This document shows, piece by piece, positions 16,608 through 26,428 of a stretch of 64,000 bases of DNA. How positions within the stretch are numbered: position 1 is the first letter of the stretch; every line of letters begins with the position of its first letter. The stretch lies in NCBI GenBank assembly GCA_903901335.1, contig CAIUQR010000057.1, positions 16,295-80,294 on the forward strand. The letters run 5' to 3'. Origin of the DNA: an uncultured delta proteobacterium (lineage in GTDB: Bacteria; Desulfobacterota; Desulfobulbia; Desulfobulbales; Desulfocapsaceae). Below the pieces are notes generated by a model, which did not search any database, was not told where the DNA came from, and worked only from the letters and a program-made list of their open reading frames with translations. Both the position numbers and the translations under genes were made by a program.

Positions 16608-17774
16608 TTAGATAAACCGTTTCATCATCTCCTCAACGATGGCATCCACGTTGTCGATGGTGACCCCGAGGCGGGTGCAGGTCGCTTCCGCCTGGGCACG
16701 CCGGGCCGGGTCGTGCAGATCGCTCAGTCGGGAGAGAATGCCGATCCGGCGGCCGACCTGGTAGAGGACCTGCTCTGTCGGGGGCATGGCCAGGAAGGCC
16801 CTGGCCACGGCGGTCATTTTCTCTTTATCCTGCGGAAATTTCCCCTCGATATCCTCAAAGAGATTCAGGATATGATCGCTTTTCAGAGTGGAGGTGATGC
16901 CGTCCAGACTCTCCAGGAAGAGGAAAATTTCATCGGTAATCTCGCGGTCATTCTGTTTCTCGAAGGTCCCTTGGCTGACATCCTGGAAGAGCTCGATATG
17001 GTTTGGAATCGCAAGTGTCCGCAGACGGATGAAATCGGGATTGATCCGGTTCAGTGCGTCCGCCGTTTCGAGTGCATGCTCGCGGCTGAGTGCCCGGCCG
17101 CCGAGTCCCGGCATCACATATTCCGACAGCTCCATGCCTGCCTTCTTCACCTTGAGCCCGGCTTCGATATGGGTGGCCTTGTCCACCCCCTTGCTGACCA
17201 TCGTAAGAACCTGATCCGAGCCCGACTCCATGCCGATATGGATGCGGTTCAGACCGGCTGCGGCCATCAGACCGAGATCCATGTCGCTGATCCGGGCAAT
17301 GGTATGGGATCTGGCATAGGAGGTGATCCGCTCGACCCAGGGGAAGCAGTCCTTTAAATGGCCAAGGATCGTAAGCAGCCGTTCCGGTTTGATAATCAGG
17401 CTGTTGGCATCCTGCAGAAAGATTGAGCGCATGCCGTTTCCGGCCCAATGCAGGGCAGCGTTCAGGGCCATCCGTTCGCCGGGGCCTGAATGTGCGGACA
17501 GGGCGGCAATATCGTCTCTGCTTATTTGCCCCGATTTTCCCGCACGTTCCCTGATGAGGGTCACAAGCCGGTGAATTGTATGAATATCCTTCAGGACATG
17601 GTCTATCGGCCTCAGGGAGAACGCCTGTCCTTTATAGACCGGGCAGAAGGTACAGCGGTTCCACGGACAGTTCCGGGTCACGCGGATTAGCAGGCTTGCG
17701 GCCTCGCTGGGCGGCCGGATCGGGCCCTGTTCGAAGCCGTTGTAACGCATTGAGTCTTCAGCTGGTTTTTTCAT
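16608..17774 (-). CDS. Radical SAM protein with CX4CX2C cluster motif
   Basis: A 388-residue radical SAM/Elp3-like fold protein. The iron-sulphur binding loop reads NCPWNRCTFCP, i.e. four residues between the first two cysteines instead of the canonical three. Other family features are the GMESGSDQVL segment and YVMPGLGG. It starts at an ATG 11 nt after the alanine dehydrogenase gene and is the last gene of that run. The C-terminal ~90 residues are helical with no added cluster motif visible. The substrate is unknown; the family is widespread in anaerobes and is annotated only as radical SAM. Confidence 0.87.
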   Translation of the reverse strand: MKKPAEDSMRYNGFEQGPIRPPSEAASLLIRVTRNCPWNRCTFCPVYKGQAFSLRPIDHVLKDIHTIHRLVTLIRERAGKSGQISRDDIAALSAHSGPGERMALNAALHWAGNGMRSIFLQDANSLIIKPERLLTILGHLKDCFPWVERITSYARSHTIARISDMDLGLMAAAGLNRIHIGMESGSDQVLTMVSKGVDKATHIEAGLKVKKAGMELSEYVMPGLGGRALSREHALETADALNRINPDFIRLRTLAIPNHIELFQDVSQGTFEKQNDREITDEIFLFLESLDGITSTLKSDHILNLFEDIEGKFPQDKEKMTAVARAFLAMPPTEQVLYQVGRRIGILSRLSDLHDPARRAQAEATCTRLGVTIDNVDAIVEEMMKRFI

Positions 17775-17785
17775 TGGATTAAAAA

Positions 17786-18904
17786 TTATTCACCAAGCAA
17801 AGAATCAATCGGCGTATATTTCATCCCGAAGGCATCGGCTACCCCTTTGTAGGTGACCTTGCCCTGGACGACATTGACACCGAGTCTGATCTCGTTGTTC
17901 TCCCTGCAGGCATTCACCCAGCCCTTTTCGGCAATTTCCAGCGCGTAGGGAAGGGTTGCATTGGTGAGCGCCAGCGTCGAAGTCTTGGCGACGGCACCCG
18001 GCATATTGGCCACGCAATAATGGATGATCCCGTCGACCTCGAAGGTCGGTTGGGTATGGGTGGTTGGCCTGGAGGTCTCGAAGCAGCCGCCCTGATCGAT
18101 AGCCACATCCACCAGTACCGCGCCGGGTTTCATTCCCTTCAGCATCTGCCGGGTGATCAGTTTCGGGGCCTTGGCGCCGGGGATTAGAACCGCACCGATC
18201 ACCAGGTCTGCTTCCTTTAAAAGGGCGCGCAGATTGGGGAGGCTGCCCATCACGGTGAAGCAGTTGCTGGGCATCACCTCGCTCAGGTAGCGGAGGCGAT
18301 CGAGGTTGGTATCGAGCAGATAGACCTTGGCCCCGAGGCCGCAGGCGATCTTCGCGGCGTTGATACCGACGATGCCGCCGCCGATGACGACCACAGTGCC
18401 GGGGGCAACTCCCGGCACCCCGCCGAGCAGGATGCCCCGGCCGCCCTGGGTCATCTCCAGGTATTTCGCGCCCTCCTGGACGGCCATCCGCCCGGCGACC
18501 TCGCTCATCGGGATCAACAGGGGCAGGGAATGGTCGGTCTTCTGGATGGTCTCATAGGCGATGTTGACCGATTTTGCCTTGATCAGAGCCTTGGTCAGTT
18601 TCTTGTCGGCTGCCAGATGCAGGTAGGTGAAGATGATCTGATCCTCGCGAATGAGATCGTATTCGGAAGGTAGCGGTTCCTTCACATGCATGATCATATC
18701 GGCCATGGTGTATATCTCAGCAGGCGTCTGGAGGAGTCTGGCGCCGGCCTTTGTGTAGGCGTCGTTCGTGAAACCGCTGCCGACTCCCGCGTCTTTCTCC
18801 ACCAGGACTTCATGGTCATGATGGATCATGACTTCGACTCCGGCGGGGGTCATGCAGACACGATTTTCCGCAACCTTAATTTCTTTCAATATTCCGATGA
18901 TCAT
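17786..18904 (-). CDS. ald: Alanine dehydrogenase
   Basis: A 372-residue NAD-dependent L-alanine dehydrogenase (L-alanine + NAD+ + water to pyruvate + ammonium + NADH). The start is ATG at 18904 ([10 protein letters not shown]), preceded by AAAGGAA; a longer frame to 18973 is untranslated leader. It has the family's MTPAGVE segment, the HLAADKK segment with the catalytic-site His, the Rossmann motif [12 protein letters not shown], and the [20 protein letters not shown] region. Full normal length. It lies between metF and the radical SAM gene with short spacing, so cotranscription is likely. A transhydrogenase alpha subunit is excluded by the length and the C-terminal signature. Confidence 0.95.
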   Translation of the reverse strand: MIIGILKEIKVAENRVCMTPAGVEVMIHHDHEVLVEKDAGVGSGFTNDAYTKAGARLLQTPAEIYTMADMIMHVKEPLPSEYDLIREDQIIFTYLHLAADKKLTKALIKAKSVNIAYETIQKTDHSLPLLIPMSEVAGRMAVQEGAKYLEMTQGGRGILLGGVPGVAPGTVVVIGGGIVGINAAKIACGLGAKVYLLDTNLDRLRYLSEVMPSNCFTVMGSLPNLRALLKEADLVIGAVLIPGAKAPKLITRQMLKGMKPGAVLVDVAIDQGGCFETSRPTTHTQPTFEVDGIIHYCVANMPGAVAKTSTLALTNATLPYALEIAEKGWVNACRENNEIRLGVNVVQGKVTYKGVADAFGMKYTPIDSLLGE

Positions 18905-18944
18905 GTACTCGTTCCTTTTGCTGAAGAATGTCTGTCTGGCCTGA

Positions 18945-19805
18945 CTATTTGCCGAGGGAATGCATAAATTCAATAATCTTATTGGTTCCTAGAATATCGC
19001 CCATGGCCATGATATGAATCCCGTCGATAAAAGGGTGGACCTTGGTTAGAAAGTCACAGATGATATCGATACCGGAGGCCCCTTCGTTTTCCATTTTGTC
19101 GATAATCTCCTCCGGCACATCAATGCCCTGGACATTCTCACTCACGAATCTGGCCATCTTCACACTCTTCAACGGCATCAGGCCGATCAGAATGGGTTTC
19201 TTCAGGGCCTTTGCCTTTTCCAGGAATTTAAGGGTCCGGCCGGCATCGTAGACGACTTGGGTCTGAAAGAAGTCGGCCCCGGCCTTGACCTTCCGGGCCA
19301 TCCTCTCGATCTCGTGGTCCAGGTCTCTGGCGGTCGGCATTGCGGTGCAGGAGACCGTGAATTCCGTCTGGCCGCCGAATTCACGGTCGTTGTAGTCCAG
19401 TCCCCGGTTCATCTTCTTGATCAGTTCGATCAGTTCGAAGGTGTTGTAATCATAGACTGCCTTTGAGGGGTAGGGGCCGTGCTTGGGCGGATCACCGGTG
19501 GTAACCAGCAGATTTCTGATACCCAGAGCATGAGCCCCGAGCAGATCGGCCTGGGTGCCGAGGAGGCTTCTGTCCCGGCAGGTGAAATGGGGAATGGCTG
19601 TAACCTTCAGATGCTGCTGGACCAGGGCGGACATTGCAATCGAATTGATGCGAAGATTGCCCATCGGGCAGTCATGAACGTTGATCCCGTCCAGTGGGAG
19701 ATAGCCTTTGGCCTTTTCCAGAGAGTCGGCAGCCAAAGCCCCCTTCACCGGTCCCAGTTCGGTGGTGATGACAAAACTCTTGCCTAGTTTTTCAGTCAAA
19801 TCCAT
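18945..19805 (-). CDS. metF: 5,10-methylenetetrahydrofolate reductase
   Basis: A 286-residue TIM-barrel flavoprotein of the MetF family, which reduces methylene-THF to methyl-THF. Visible are the TTELGP start, HFTCRDRS, LLVTTGDPPKHG and a final-third barrel segment FFQTQVVYD. ATG at 19805 has AAGGAG six bases upstream. In anaerobes with a Wood-Ljungdahl pathway a MetV partner often sits next to metF; none is seen here, so a role in methionine synthesis is equally possible. The gene lies 39 nt after the second TPM gene and 40 nt before ald. Confidence 0.92.
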   Translation of the reverse strand: MDLTEKLGKSFVITTELGPVKGALAADSLEKAKGYLPLDGINVHDCPMGNLRINSIAMSALVQQHLKVTAIPHFTCRDRSLLGTQADLLGAHALGIRNLLVTTGDPPKHGPYPSKAVYDYNTFELIELIKKMNRGLDYNDREFGGQTEFTVSCTAMPTARDLDHEIERMARKVKAGADFFQTQVVYDAGRTLKFLEKAKALKKPILIGLMPLKSVKMARFVSENVQGIDVPEEIIDKMENEGASGIDIICDFLTKVHPFIDGIHIMAMGDILGTNKIIEFMHSLGK

Positions 19806-19844
19806 AACAACTCCTTTGTGCTTTTTTGTGGATCTCCGGAGAGG

Positions 19845-20495
19845 TTAGCGGACGATAAGATCCCGCAGTTCGTTGATATCATCAGGCTGGATCGGGAAGT
19901 GTTCCTGCAGGATATTGCCGACCTGTCCGATGGCCTCGCAGAGGGCCTCCGACTGTCGGCCGTCCCGGATGCCGGTGGTGATCAGTTCGACAAGGCCCTG
20001 CCATCGGTCCTGGTCGATCTTCGCATTGATGCCTGCATCGGCCAGGATCCAGACCTTGCGTTCGAAGACGGAAATAAAGAGAAGAATCCCGTTCTCGTCC
20101 TTGGTCTTGTAGAGTTTTTCGGAGAAGAAGGCGGCAACGGCAGCCTTCCGGACCTCATCTTCAGTCTGCGCCTTTGAGACAAACAGACGTTTGAGCCGAG
20201 GGATATGTTTGACCGCCTGGTGGGCAACGAGATAAAGAGGAACAAAAAGGGTCAGAAACAGCCACATATTCAGGGGGTCGTACCAGAAATAGGTGGCGAC
20301 GGGCGAGGTGAGCAGCAGCGACAGGGAAAAGGCCAGAATGACACCGCCCGTCACTGCAGCCATCGGGTAAGGTGAGCTCGACGAAACAACCATCGGGACG
20401 ATCTCGCCCGAGGTCAGGCCCTCGGCCTGGCGGACGGCCAACGTAACGTTTTCCCGTTCAGCCGGGGTCAGGAATTTTTCTGCTGCTGTCTGCAT
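19845..20495 (-). CDS. TPM-domain membrane protein
   Basis: About 216 residues from the ATG at 20495 (MQTAAEKFLTPAERENV); an upstream extension of the frame overlaps the previous gene and is glycine/serine-rich noise. Residues ~15-60 and ~110-210 fit a TPM (YgcG/psb32-type) domain, split by two membrane helices (VTGGVILAFSLSLLL and MWLFLTLFVPLYLVA). The C-terminal part has VFERKVWILADAGINAKI. It begins 4 nt after the larger TPM gene. Pairs of TPM proteins downstream of lemA are common, and function is poorly defined (proposed membrane-protein quality control or phosphatase). Confidence 0.85.
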   Translation of the reverse strand: MQTAAEKFLTPAERENVTLAVRQAEGLTSGEIVPMVVSSSSPYPMAAVTGGVILAFSLSLLLTSPVATYFWYDPLNMWLFLTLFVPLYLVAHQAVKHIPRLKRLFVSKAQTEDEVRKAAVAAFFSEKLYKTKDENGILLFISVFERKVWILADAGINAKIDQDRWQGLVELITTGIRDGRQSEALCEAIGQVGNILQEHFPIQPDDINELRDLIVR

Positions 20496-20499
20496 AGGA

Positions 20500-21381
20500 T
20501 CACCAATCTCCCGAGGCGCCGCCGCCCCCGAAATCACCGCCACCTCCGCTGAACCCGCCGGAATCGTCTCCAGAGGAGCTACCCCCGAATCCGCCAAAGC
20601 CGGGACCGAGGAAGAATCCGCCTCCATGGCCGCCTCCCGACAGCATCGTCGAGGCGATAAGACCTCCAAAGAGGCCGACAATAACCAGTATTAAAAGTGT
20701 AATCCAGCTGAAACCGAGAAAGAAAAGGCCGAACAGCGGACAGCCGACAGCGCCGATGGCAGCGGCCGCCGGTCTGTTTTGATGCAGAAAGTTACCGAGA
20801 AAAACGAAAAATATAACAAGGGGGACGATCATTCCGGCCGGATCGTTTTGCTTGCTGTTTTTTTTGGGTGGCACACTTTTTGCGCTGAACTCCCCTTTGA
20901 CCGCCTCCATCATCGCCGTCACACCGTTGATGATCCCCTGATCGAAATTGCCTTCTTTGAACGACGGGACAATGATATCATGGATGATCCGGCCGGAGAC
21001 AAGGTCAGTCAGTTTCCCCTCCAGGCCGTATCCGACCTCGATGCGCAGCTTTTTTTCCTGTTTGGCGACCAGGAGGATGGCCCCGCTGTCGATCTTTTTT
21101 TGTCCTATCTTCCAGCTTTCCGCGACCCGGATCGAAAAATCCTCCAGGCTGTCACCTTCAAGAGTGGGGACGGTCAGTACGACGAGCTGGGTTGACTCCT
21201 GCTGCTCGAAGTATTTCAGGGCGTTATCCAGTTGGGAGATGGTGGCCGGCGACAGGATCTGGGCGTAATCATTGACCCTGCCCTTCAGGGCCGGCACGGT
21301 AAGGGCCTGAACCGGTCCGATGGAAAAGAGCAGGGTGCCGAGAAGCAGCAGACATATTCTGAGTGCTCTGAAAGGGGCCAT
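20500..21381 (-). CDS. TPM-domain protein, YgcG-like
   Basis: A 293-residue secreted/membrane protein: an N-terminal signal peptide (LLLLGTLLFSIGPVQA), a TPM domain at ~30-170 with VNDYAQILSP and LRIEVGYGLEGKLTD, two to three membrane helices at ~185-245, and a C-terminal glycine/serine-rich tail (GGGGHGGG..., GGFGGSSSGDDSGGFSGGGG). ATG at 21381 has a GGAG ribosome site. The Gly-rich tail is characteristic of YgcG-type proteins. It is the middle gene of lemA-TPM-TPM. Confidence 0.9.
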   Translation of the reverse strand: MAPFRALRICLLLLGTLLFSIGPVQALTVPALKGRVNDYAQILSPATISQLDNALKYFEQQESTQLVVLTVPTLEGDSLEDFSIRVAESWKIGQKKIDSGAILLVAKQEKKLRIEVGYGLEGKLTDLVSGRIIHDIIVPSFKEGNFDQGIINGVTAMMEAVKGEFSAKSVPPKKNSKQNDPAGMIVPLVIFFVFLGNFLHQNRPAAAAIGAVGCPLFGLFFLGFSWITLLILVIVGLFGGLIASTMLSGGGHGGGFFLGPGFGGFGGSSSGDDSGGFSGGGGDFGGGGASGDW

Positions 21382-21398
21382 GGTTTCTCCAGGAGCCG

Positions 21399-21986
21399 CT
21401 ATTTGAAGTTGACCTTCGGCACCGCCTGGGCTCCGGCTTCCGCCTTGAAATATTCCTTCTTTTGCAGATGGAGCAGGAGACTGTTGGTCAGACTGGCCGG
21501 GAAGACGCGAATGGAGGCGTTGAAATCCTCAACGGCTTGATTATACCGCTGGCGGGCCACATTGATCCTGTTTTCGGTGCCCTCGAGCTGACTCTGAAGA
21601 TCCCGGAAGCTCTGGTTGGCCTTCAGGTCGGGGTATTTCTCCACCACGACCATCAGGCGGGAGAGCGCCGAGGTCAGACCGCCCTGGGCCTCCTGCAATT
21701 GCTTCATCGCCGCCGGGTTGCCGAGGTCAGCCGGGGAGAGCTGGATCGACGAGGCCTTGGACCGCGCCTCGGTGACCTGGGTCAGGGTCTCTTTTTCGTG
21801 GCCTGCATAGCCTTTCACCGTCTCTACCAGGTTCGGGATTAAATCGGCTCGCCGTTGCAGGTTGGATTCGATATCGGCCCAGGCCTTTGAAACGGCCTCT
21901 TCCTTCATCTGCAGGGCATTGTACCCGCAGCCGGAGAGTGTCAGTGCGATAAGGAACAGGGTGAACAGTTTGATCGGTCGTTGCAT
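21399..21986 (-). CDS. lemA: LemA family lipoprotein
   Basis: About 195 residues from the ATG at 21986, chosen because AGGAGG lies 7 nt upstream and a lipoprotein signal begins at once ([16 protein letters not shown], lipobox LSGC). The LemA coiled-coil body has [31 protein letters not shown] and [12 protein letters not shown]. LemA is a membrane-anchored helical protein of unclear role; it is normally encoded with TPM/YgcG partners, as here. Its lipobox cysteine would be processed by the lipoprotein pathway that includes lnt in this window. Confidence 0.93.
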   Translation of the reverse strand: MQRPIKLFTLFLIALTLSGCGYNALQMKEEAVSKAWADIESNLQRRADLIPNLVETVKGYAGHEKETLTQVTEARSKASSIQLSPADLGNPAAMKQLQEAQGGLTSALSRLMVVVEKYPDLKANQSFRDLQSQLEGTENRINVARQRYNQAVEDFNASIRVFPASLTNSLLLHLQKKEYFKAEAGAQAVPKVNFK

Positions 21987-22263
21987 AAAAAGGCCTCCTG
22001 ACGGAAGGGATGAAAGTTGGATATCGACTTGACTGCAAAGGTTAATCATCTTCAAGTACGTAGGCTATCATAAATTGATGCCATATCGCAAGACTGGAGT
22101 TGCAGGTTGGGAGGTGAGTGACTATTACATACTGTGTTATTTCCCCGGGTGCAGAGTTTTTGACTACGGAGTTTCTTGACACAATGTGTTGATTATGGGA
22201 GAGTTGTCGGCAAAAATTCAATGACCCCCGGCAATCCCTGCCGGAGAATGAGGAGTGAATAGT

Positions 22264-23532
22264 ATGAAGGTATGGAGTTTTGTCGTCGTGTTTGTCTTTC
22301 TCGCGCAGACCGGTTATGCCCTGGATCTCTCACAGATGCAGCAGATGGCCTTGAATAACCGGAAGGTCATCCAGAGATATATGGTCAACCTGGATAAGAG
22401 TGAAAAGGATATTGTGAAGGCTAAAGGAGGTTATTTGCCTTCCGTTGACGTTTCCTACACCGGAAACTCCCTTAACAGACAGACTCTTGCCGGGGAGGCA
22501 AAACAGAACAGTGTGTTTTATGGCGCGGTGACCTTGAATCTCTTCTCGGGATTCCGGGATAAATACAACATCGAGTCGGCCGACATGATGAAACGGGTGG
22601 AGTCTGAGAGACTGCATGGGATACGGCAGGATATCCAGCTCAATGTTGCCCTTCGTTATCTGGATGTCTATCAATTCCAGGCGAATCTGCAGGTTGCGGA
22701 GGATGCCTATACGACCTTGAAAAAGCTGTATGCCGATGGGGAAAACCGTCTGGCGGTCGGCCTGATCGATACGAACGAATTATTGAAGATCAAAGTGGAT
22801 CTTGATAATGCCGATATCACCTTTAAAAGGGCCTCAGCCGATTTGGAAAAAAGTATCCTCCTGCTTGGAAGCGAGGTGGATGCGACAATTACCCTGAAGG
22901 AATTGCAGTTTGCTGAATTCAGGAATCCGCCGGTCTTCGGCGATCCGGGGCAAAGTGAGGCTCGGATGCTTACCGATAGAAGTGAGATTAAGGCACTGAA
23001 GGGCTTGGCTGAGGCCGGGAAGGCCCAGGTTGAGGTTGCGAAGAGCGAGTATTATCCACGCGTCAACCTGGTCGGCAGCTATAATAGATATGATAACAAC
23101 TACCTGAATGGTTCCGGAGATGTCGGCAGCCAGGGCGAAGATCTTCGGGCTCAGGTGGTGATGTCGATGAACCTCTTTAATGGTCGCATCACCGAATCGA
23201 ATGTCGGGAAGGCGAAGCTGGAGGCCAGAGGACTGCAGTACGACCTGCAGGAGATGGAAAATACAATGAAGACCACTCTGAAGAATCTGTATATCGATTA
23301 TAAGGTGAGTCTCGACAATATCAGTGTGGCCGAAGAAAATATCGACCACGCAAAGGAGAATCTGCGAATCACCCAGCTCAAATATAACGAGGGAATGCAG
23401 CGTGAGTCCGAACTTCTGGACGCCGTCACCAATTTGTCACGCGCACGATACAATTATGTCACTGTTGTCCGCAGTGCATTTCTCGACCACTTTCAGATAA
23501 CCAGGATGGTGGAGGGATTTGCCGGAGAGTAA
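22264..23532 (+). CDS. TolC-family outer-membrane protein
   Basis: About 422 residues from the ATG at 22264, with AGGAG eight bases upstream (a GTG three codons earlier is possible). Signal peptide MKVWSFVVVFVFLAQTGYA, then two TolC/OEP repeat domains of long helices, with the QLKYNEGMQRESELLDAVTNLSRARYN segment typical of the second repeat. Such proteins form the outer-membrane channel of efflux or type I secretion systems. No inner-membrane partner is adjacent, so it serves a transporter encoded elsewhere. A TTGACA box at 22176-22181 overlaps the small palindrome ACACAATGTGT, a possible operator. Confidence 0.9.
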   Translation: MKVWSFVVVFVFLAQTGYALDLSQMQQMALNNRKVIQRYMVNLDKSEKDIVKAKGGYLPSVDVSYTGNSLNRQTLAGEAKQNSVFYGAVTLNLFSGFRDKYNIESADMMKRVESERLHGIRQDIQLNVALRYLDVYQFQANLQVAEDAYTTLKKLYADGENRLAVGLIDTNELLKIKVDLDNADITFKRASADLEKSILLLGSEVDATITLKELQFAEFRNPPVFGDPGQSEARMLTDRSEIKALKGLAEAGKAQVEVAKSEYYPRVNLVGSYNRYDNNYLNGSGDVGSQGEDLRAQVVMSMNLFNGRITESNVGKAKLEARGLQYDLQEMENTMKTTLKNLYIDYKVSLDNISVAEENIDHAKENLRITQLKYNEGMQRESELLDAVTNLSRARYNYVTVVRSAFLDHFQITRMVEGFAGE

Positions 23533-23572
23533 AAAAAACCTGCACAGCATTGGACTGCTGTGCAGGTTTTTT
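23533..23572. terminator. Bidirectional rho-independent terminator
   Basis: AAAAACCTGCACAGCA pairs with TGCTGTGCAGGTTTTT around a short loop. A run precedes and T run follows the stem, so it can stop transcription from the TolC-type gene rightwards and from the acetate transporter gene leftwards. Confidence 0.93.
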
Positions 23573-23674
23573 GATCATTATACCGGGAATCTCAGGTGAT
23601 CACTCGACCGGCTTTCATACCATAGCCGGGACAGTTCTCCTCCTTTTCCCTCCAGCATGCGATATTTTCGTCAA

Positions 23675-24274
23675 TCAGCCCTTTTTGACCCATGCTGATC
23701 CAACGGGCAACACATCCCTGCCGAAGACCTGTAGGAATATGACATGTGCCATCATATAAAAAGCACCAAGGGCGCAGAGAATCAGGTCGATTGCAACGAT
23801 GGTCTTGAGGCTTCCCATGCCTGCCAGAATTTCCAGGTCAAGACCGATAAAACCAAGAATAAGTGTCGTGAAGGTAAATACCATAGCGGTATGGATAGCA
23901 AACGAACCGATCCACATAATGAATGTATAAACGGTATAGGCCACCAGGAACCACCCAAGATCGCCTTTTCCTATTTTGAGGTGTCCGGCTATCCAGGTAT
24001 CTTTTGCCAACTGAAAATCTGAGACCATGAAGATGAGTGCCAGCGCTATCCAGAATGCGCCGTAGGAAGAAAAGGCACTGTAACCAAAGTTATTACCAGC
24101 CTTGAACTCCTGAAGCCCGGCCAGAAGCTGTGCAAAGCCGCCGAACGCCAAAGCACAACAGAAAACGACTCCTGTGCCGCACCATCCGAGGTTATGGAAC
24201 TGAAGCAATAAGGTAGTTGTGCCGAAGCCTGCCAGACCAACAACTGCAGGATTTCCTAAAGGTGTATCTGCCAT
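23675..24274 (-). CDS. satP: GPR1/FUN34/YaaH-type acetate transporter
   Basis: A 199-residue polytopic membrane protein with six predicted helices. The family motif NPAVVGLAGFG at the N terminus, FGGFAQLLAGLQEFKAGN after helix 2, and SAFSSYGAFWIAL are all present. The family moves acetate and succinate by proton symport or as channels. ATG at 24274 has GAGAGGG upstream. Acetate uptake or export fits an anaerobic acid-handling metabolism. Stand-alone gene facing the TolC-type gene. Confidence 0.92.
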   Translation of the reverse strand: MADTPLGNPAVVGLAGFGTTTLLLQFHNLGWCGTGVVFCCALAFGGFAQLLAGLQEFKAGNNFGYSAFSSYGAFWIALALIFMVSDFQLAKDTWIAGHLKIGKGDLGWFLVAYTVYTFIMWIGSFAIHTAMVFTFTTLILGFIGLDLEILAGMGSLKTIVAIDLILCALGAFYMMAHVIFLQVFGRDVLPVGSAWVKKG

Positions 24275-25446
24275 TTTATTCGCCCTCTCTTGAATGTTTT
24301 TTTTTGATACTGCAATAAGCTATAGGAGAAGAAAAACAACTCACTCCTTGTAGTCCTCAACAAAAACATCATCCATAGAAGAAAGGAAATTGGGTTTCGT
24401 TTGCGGTGGACGAATCAATTATTCTTCTTCTCAGTAGTGGTTGCCTGTTTGCACCTCCATGATTGTAAAAATAACGCACCGCGTCCCTGCTGATTCCAGT
24501 TTACGGAAAACCCTTTTCAGGGCTATCAAAACGGAAATAACCCTGACCCTGAAGGTATGAAAAATATTTCTCAGACGGTACATTCTTCCGTGACTGAAAA
24601 CTGTATATAGAATTTCCAGGATAGTCTTTTGGTGAGATGGTAGATAACGACTGTAGTTCTTAAAAGAAATCCCGTTTCTTGAAATGGCGGGACTCAGGGA
24701 TATTTTGTGCGGGAGCTTGGAATAAAAATATATATGAAGTAATATTATAAAGTTACGATTCAAACGCAAGGGCTGAAATCTGAGAATAAAAAGAGACAAT
24801 AGACACATTTCTTGGAACCTTTTATCGCAAACACTTGTTACACATTGATTCTCGACCGCCTGAAGAAGACTAAAAATTTTAGGACAGTCTAAAAACCACT
24901 TGTTTTCATGATAAAATTCATCTAATAGAGGCCTACGTAACATAAATATTTTTAAAGTGCAATTTTTTTTCATCCCTGAGTTTCTGCTAAAATTGTTCAT
25001 AAACAGAACACATGACAACTTGTATAGCAGGAACTCGCCGTAAGGATGGTAATATTCTCGTATAAGTTCAAATAATTGTTTAATATTATTAATAAGTTGA
25101 TTGCGGTATGGGTAAACCTGTTCTCCGCCAGTGCGGATAGGGGATGAATAACGTATTAATGGTGCTTTTGAGAATGATGTTACACATCTGTGAGAATATG
25201 AAATAATTGATGATCAGACAGATAAACAGGGCTGGTTTTTATGTCCATACTGAAGGCTAGGGTTATCCTTACGTATGCATGCAGGTGGAAACAGGTTGAA
25301 TCATCTGGAGCGCTGTGGTACTGTCACCACCCATGGGTCTGCCGGAGATGATGGCAGGGGCAGAGGGGGCGGTTCAGACTCTGGGAAAGGGAACGGTTTA
25401 ATGAGAGAATTTATGTAGTTTTCAGTTCTCCTGGGAGGGATTGAAA
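24275..25446. other. ~1.2-kb AT-rich region without a convincing gene
   Basis: A leftward frame at 25018-24431 (195 codons) is open, but its translation is basic, low-order and lacks any recognisable domain, codon pattern or ribosome site; I read it as non-coding. No tRNA, CRISPR or clear riboswitch fold is evident. A weak direct-repeat-free, AT-rich segment at ~25,030-25,120 could hold promoters for the flanking divergent genes. Confidence 0.45.
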
Positions 25447-26364
25447 ATGATCCAGACATCTTTTGCTTCGATAATGGCCCGAGAAAAAATCATCACTAAT
25501 CTGATCGCCGTCTGCCCGGATGGGATCATCGGCGTGGACCTGCAGGGTACGGTCGTGATTTTCAACACAAAGGCAGCCTCGTTAACACGACGCAGGGTCG
25601 AAGATGTTCTCGGCAGTCTGGATATTGGGCAGATCTATGGGAATCGGGAACAGGCCCGCCGGATCAAATCAGCCCTCTATGCTGAAGAGTATGGCGGTGT
25701 CGGCCGCCTGGAGGGTTTTGAAACCAGTATTGCGGATATCGACGGAAAGATTATTCCGATCCGCCTTTCCGCCGTGCTGATCATGGATAACAGGACAGAG
25801 GTCGGAAGCGTTGGATTTTTCCATGACATGACCAACCAGAAAGCCCTGGAGGATAGACTCCATAACCTTTCGATAACCGATGGATTGACCAATCTGTACA
25901 ATCAGCGTCATTTCCATTCTTCCCTGGCCGATGAAATCGATCGGGTCAAACGCTACAGCAGCCCCTTGAGCCTGATCTGTTTCGATCTGGACCGGTTCAA
26001 GGAGTGCAATGACCGCTATGGGCATCTGGAGGGCGATAATGTCCTCAGGCGGGTAGGAAATCTGCTCAATGTCGTCACCCGGCATTCAGACAAGGCCTTC
26101 CGCTATGGCGGAGACGAATTCTTCGTCCTGCTGCCCGAAACCAATCTCAGCCAGGCGGCAATCACGGCCGAAAAAATTCGCCAGATGTTTAATGAAAGCT
26201 GGCCCTTTGAGACCGGCAATGCCGGTTCAAACCCCCAGGTTACCTTAAGCATCGGCGTGGTCGAACGGAAAGATGAAACCTCGGGCGAGGCCCTGATCAA
26301 GCGGGCCGATGTGGCGATGTATACTGCCAAAACCCGAGGCGGCAATCGGGTTGTGACCGGCTGA
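25447..26364 (+). CDS. PAS-GGDEF diguanylate cyclase
   Basis: About 305 residues from the ATG at 25447 with GGAGGG upstream (TTG at 25441 is closer than a normal spacing). A PAS domain at ~15-130 (AVCPDGIIGVDLQGTVVIFN; later GFFHDMTNQKALEDRL) is followed by a GGDEF domain with SITDGLTNLYN, FDLDRFKECND, the intact YGGDEF active site and an RHSD inhibitory site five residues before it. It should make c-di-GMP from GTP in the cytoplasm with product inhibition. No signal peptide or membrane helix is seen. It may feed the MshEN ATPase and the polysaccharide locus, but nothing in the sequence shows that directly. Confidence 0.93.
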   Translation: MIQTSFASIMAREKIITNLIAVCPDGIIGVDLQGTVVIFNTKAASLTRRRVEDVLGSLDIGQIYGNREQARRIKSALYAEEYGGVGRLEGFETSIADIDGKIIPIRLSAVLIMDNRTEVGSVGFFHDMTNQKALEDRLHNLSITDGLTNLYNQRHFHSSLADEIDRVKRYSSPLSLICFDLDRFKECNDRYGHLEGDNVLRRVGNLLNVVTRHSDKAFRYGGDEFFVLLPETNLSQAAITAEKIRQMFNESWPFETGNAGSNPQVTLSIGVVERKDETSGEALIKRADVAMYTAKTRGGNRVVTG

Positions 26365-26428
26365 CGACGGCTGCATCGGAGTATCGGCAGAAAGAGACCC
26401 TGACGGCAACCTCGGGAAGAGTCCTGTT

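Noticed and set aside
24431..25018. 195-codon leftward frame in the AT-rich gap
   Set aside because: Translation has no protein-like periodicity or domain and no ribosome site.
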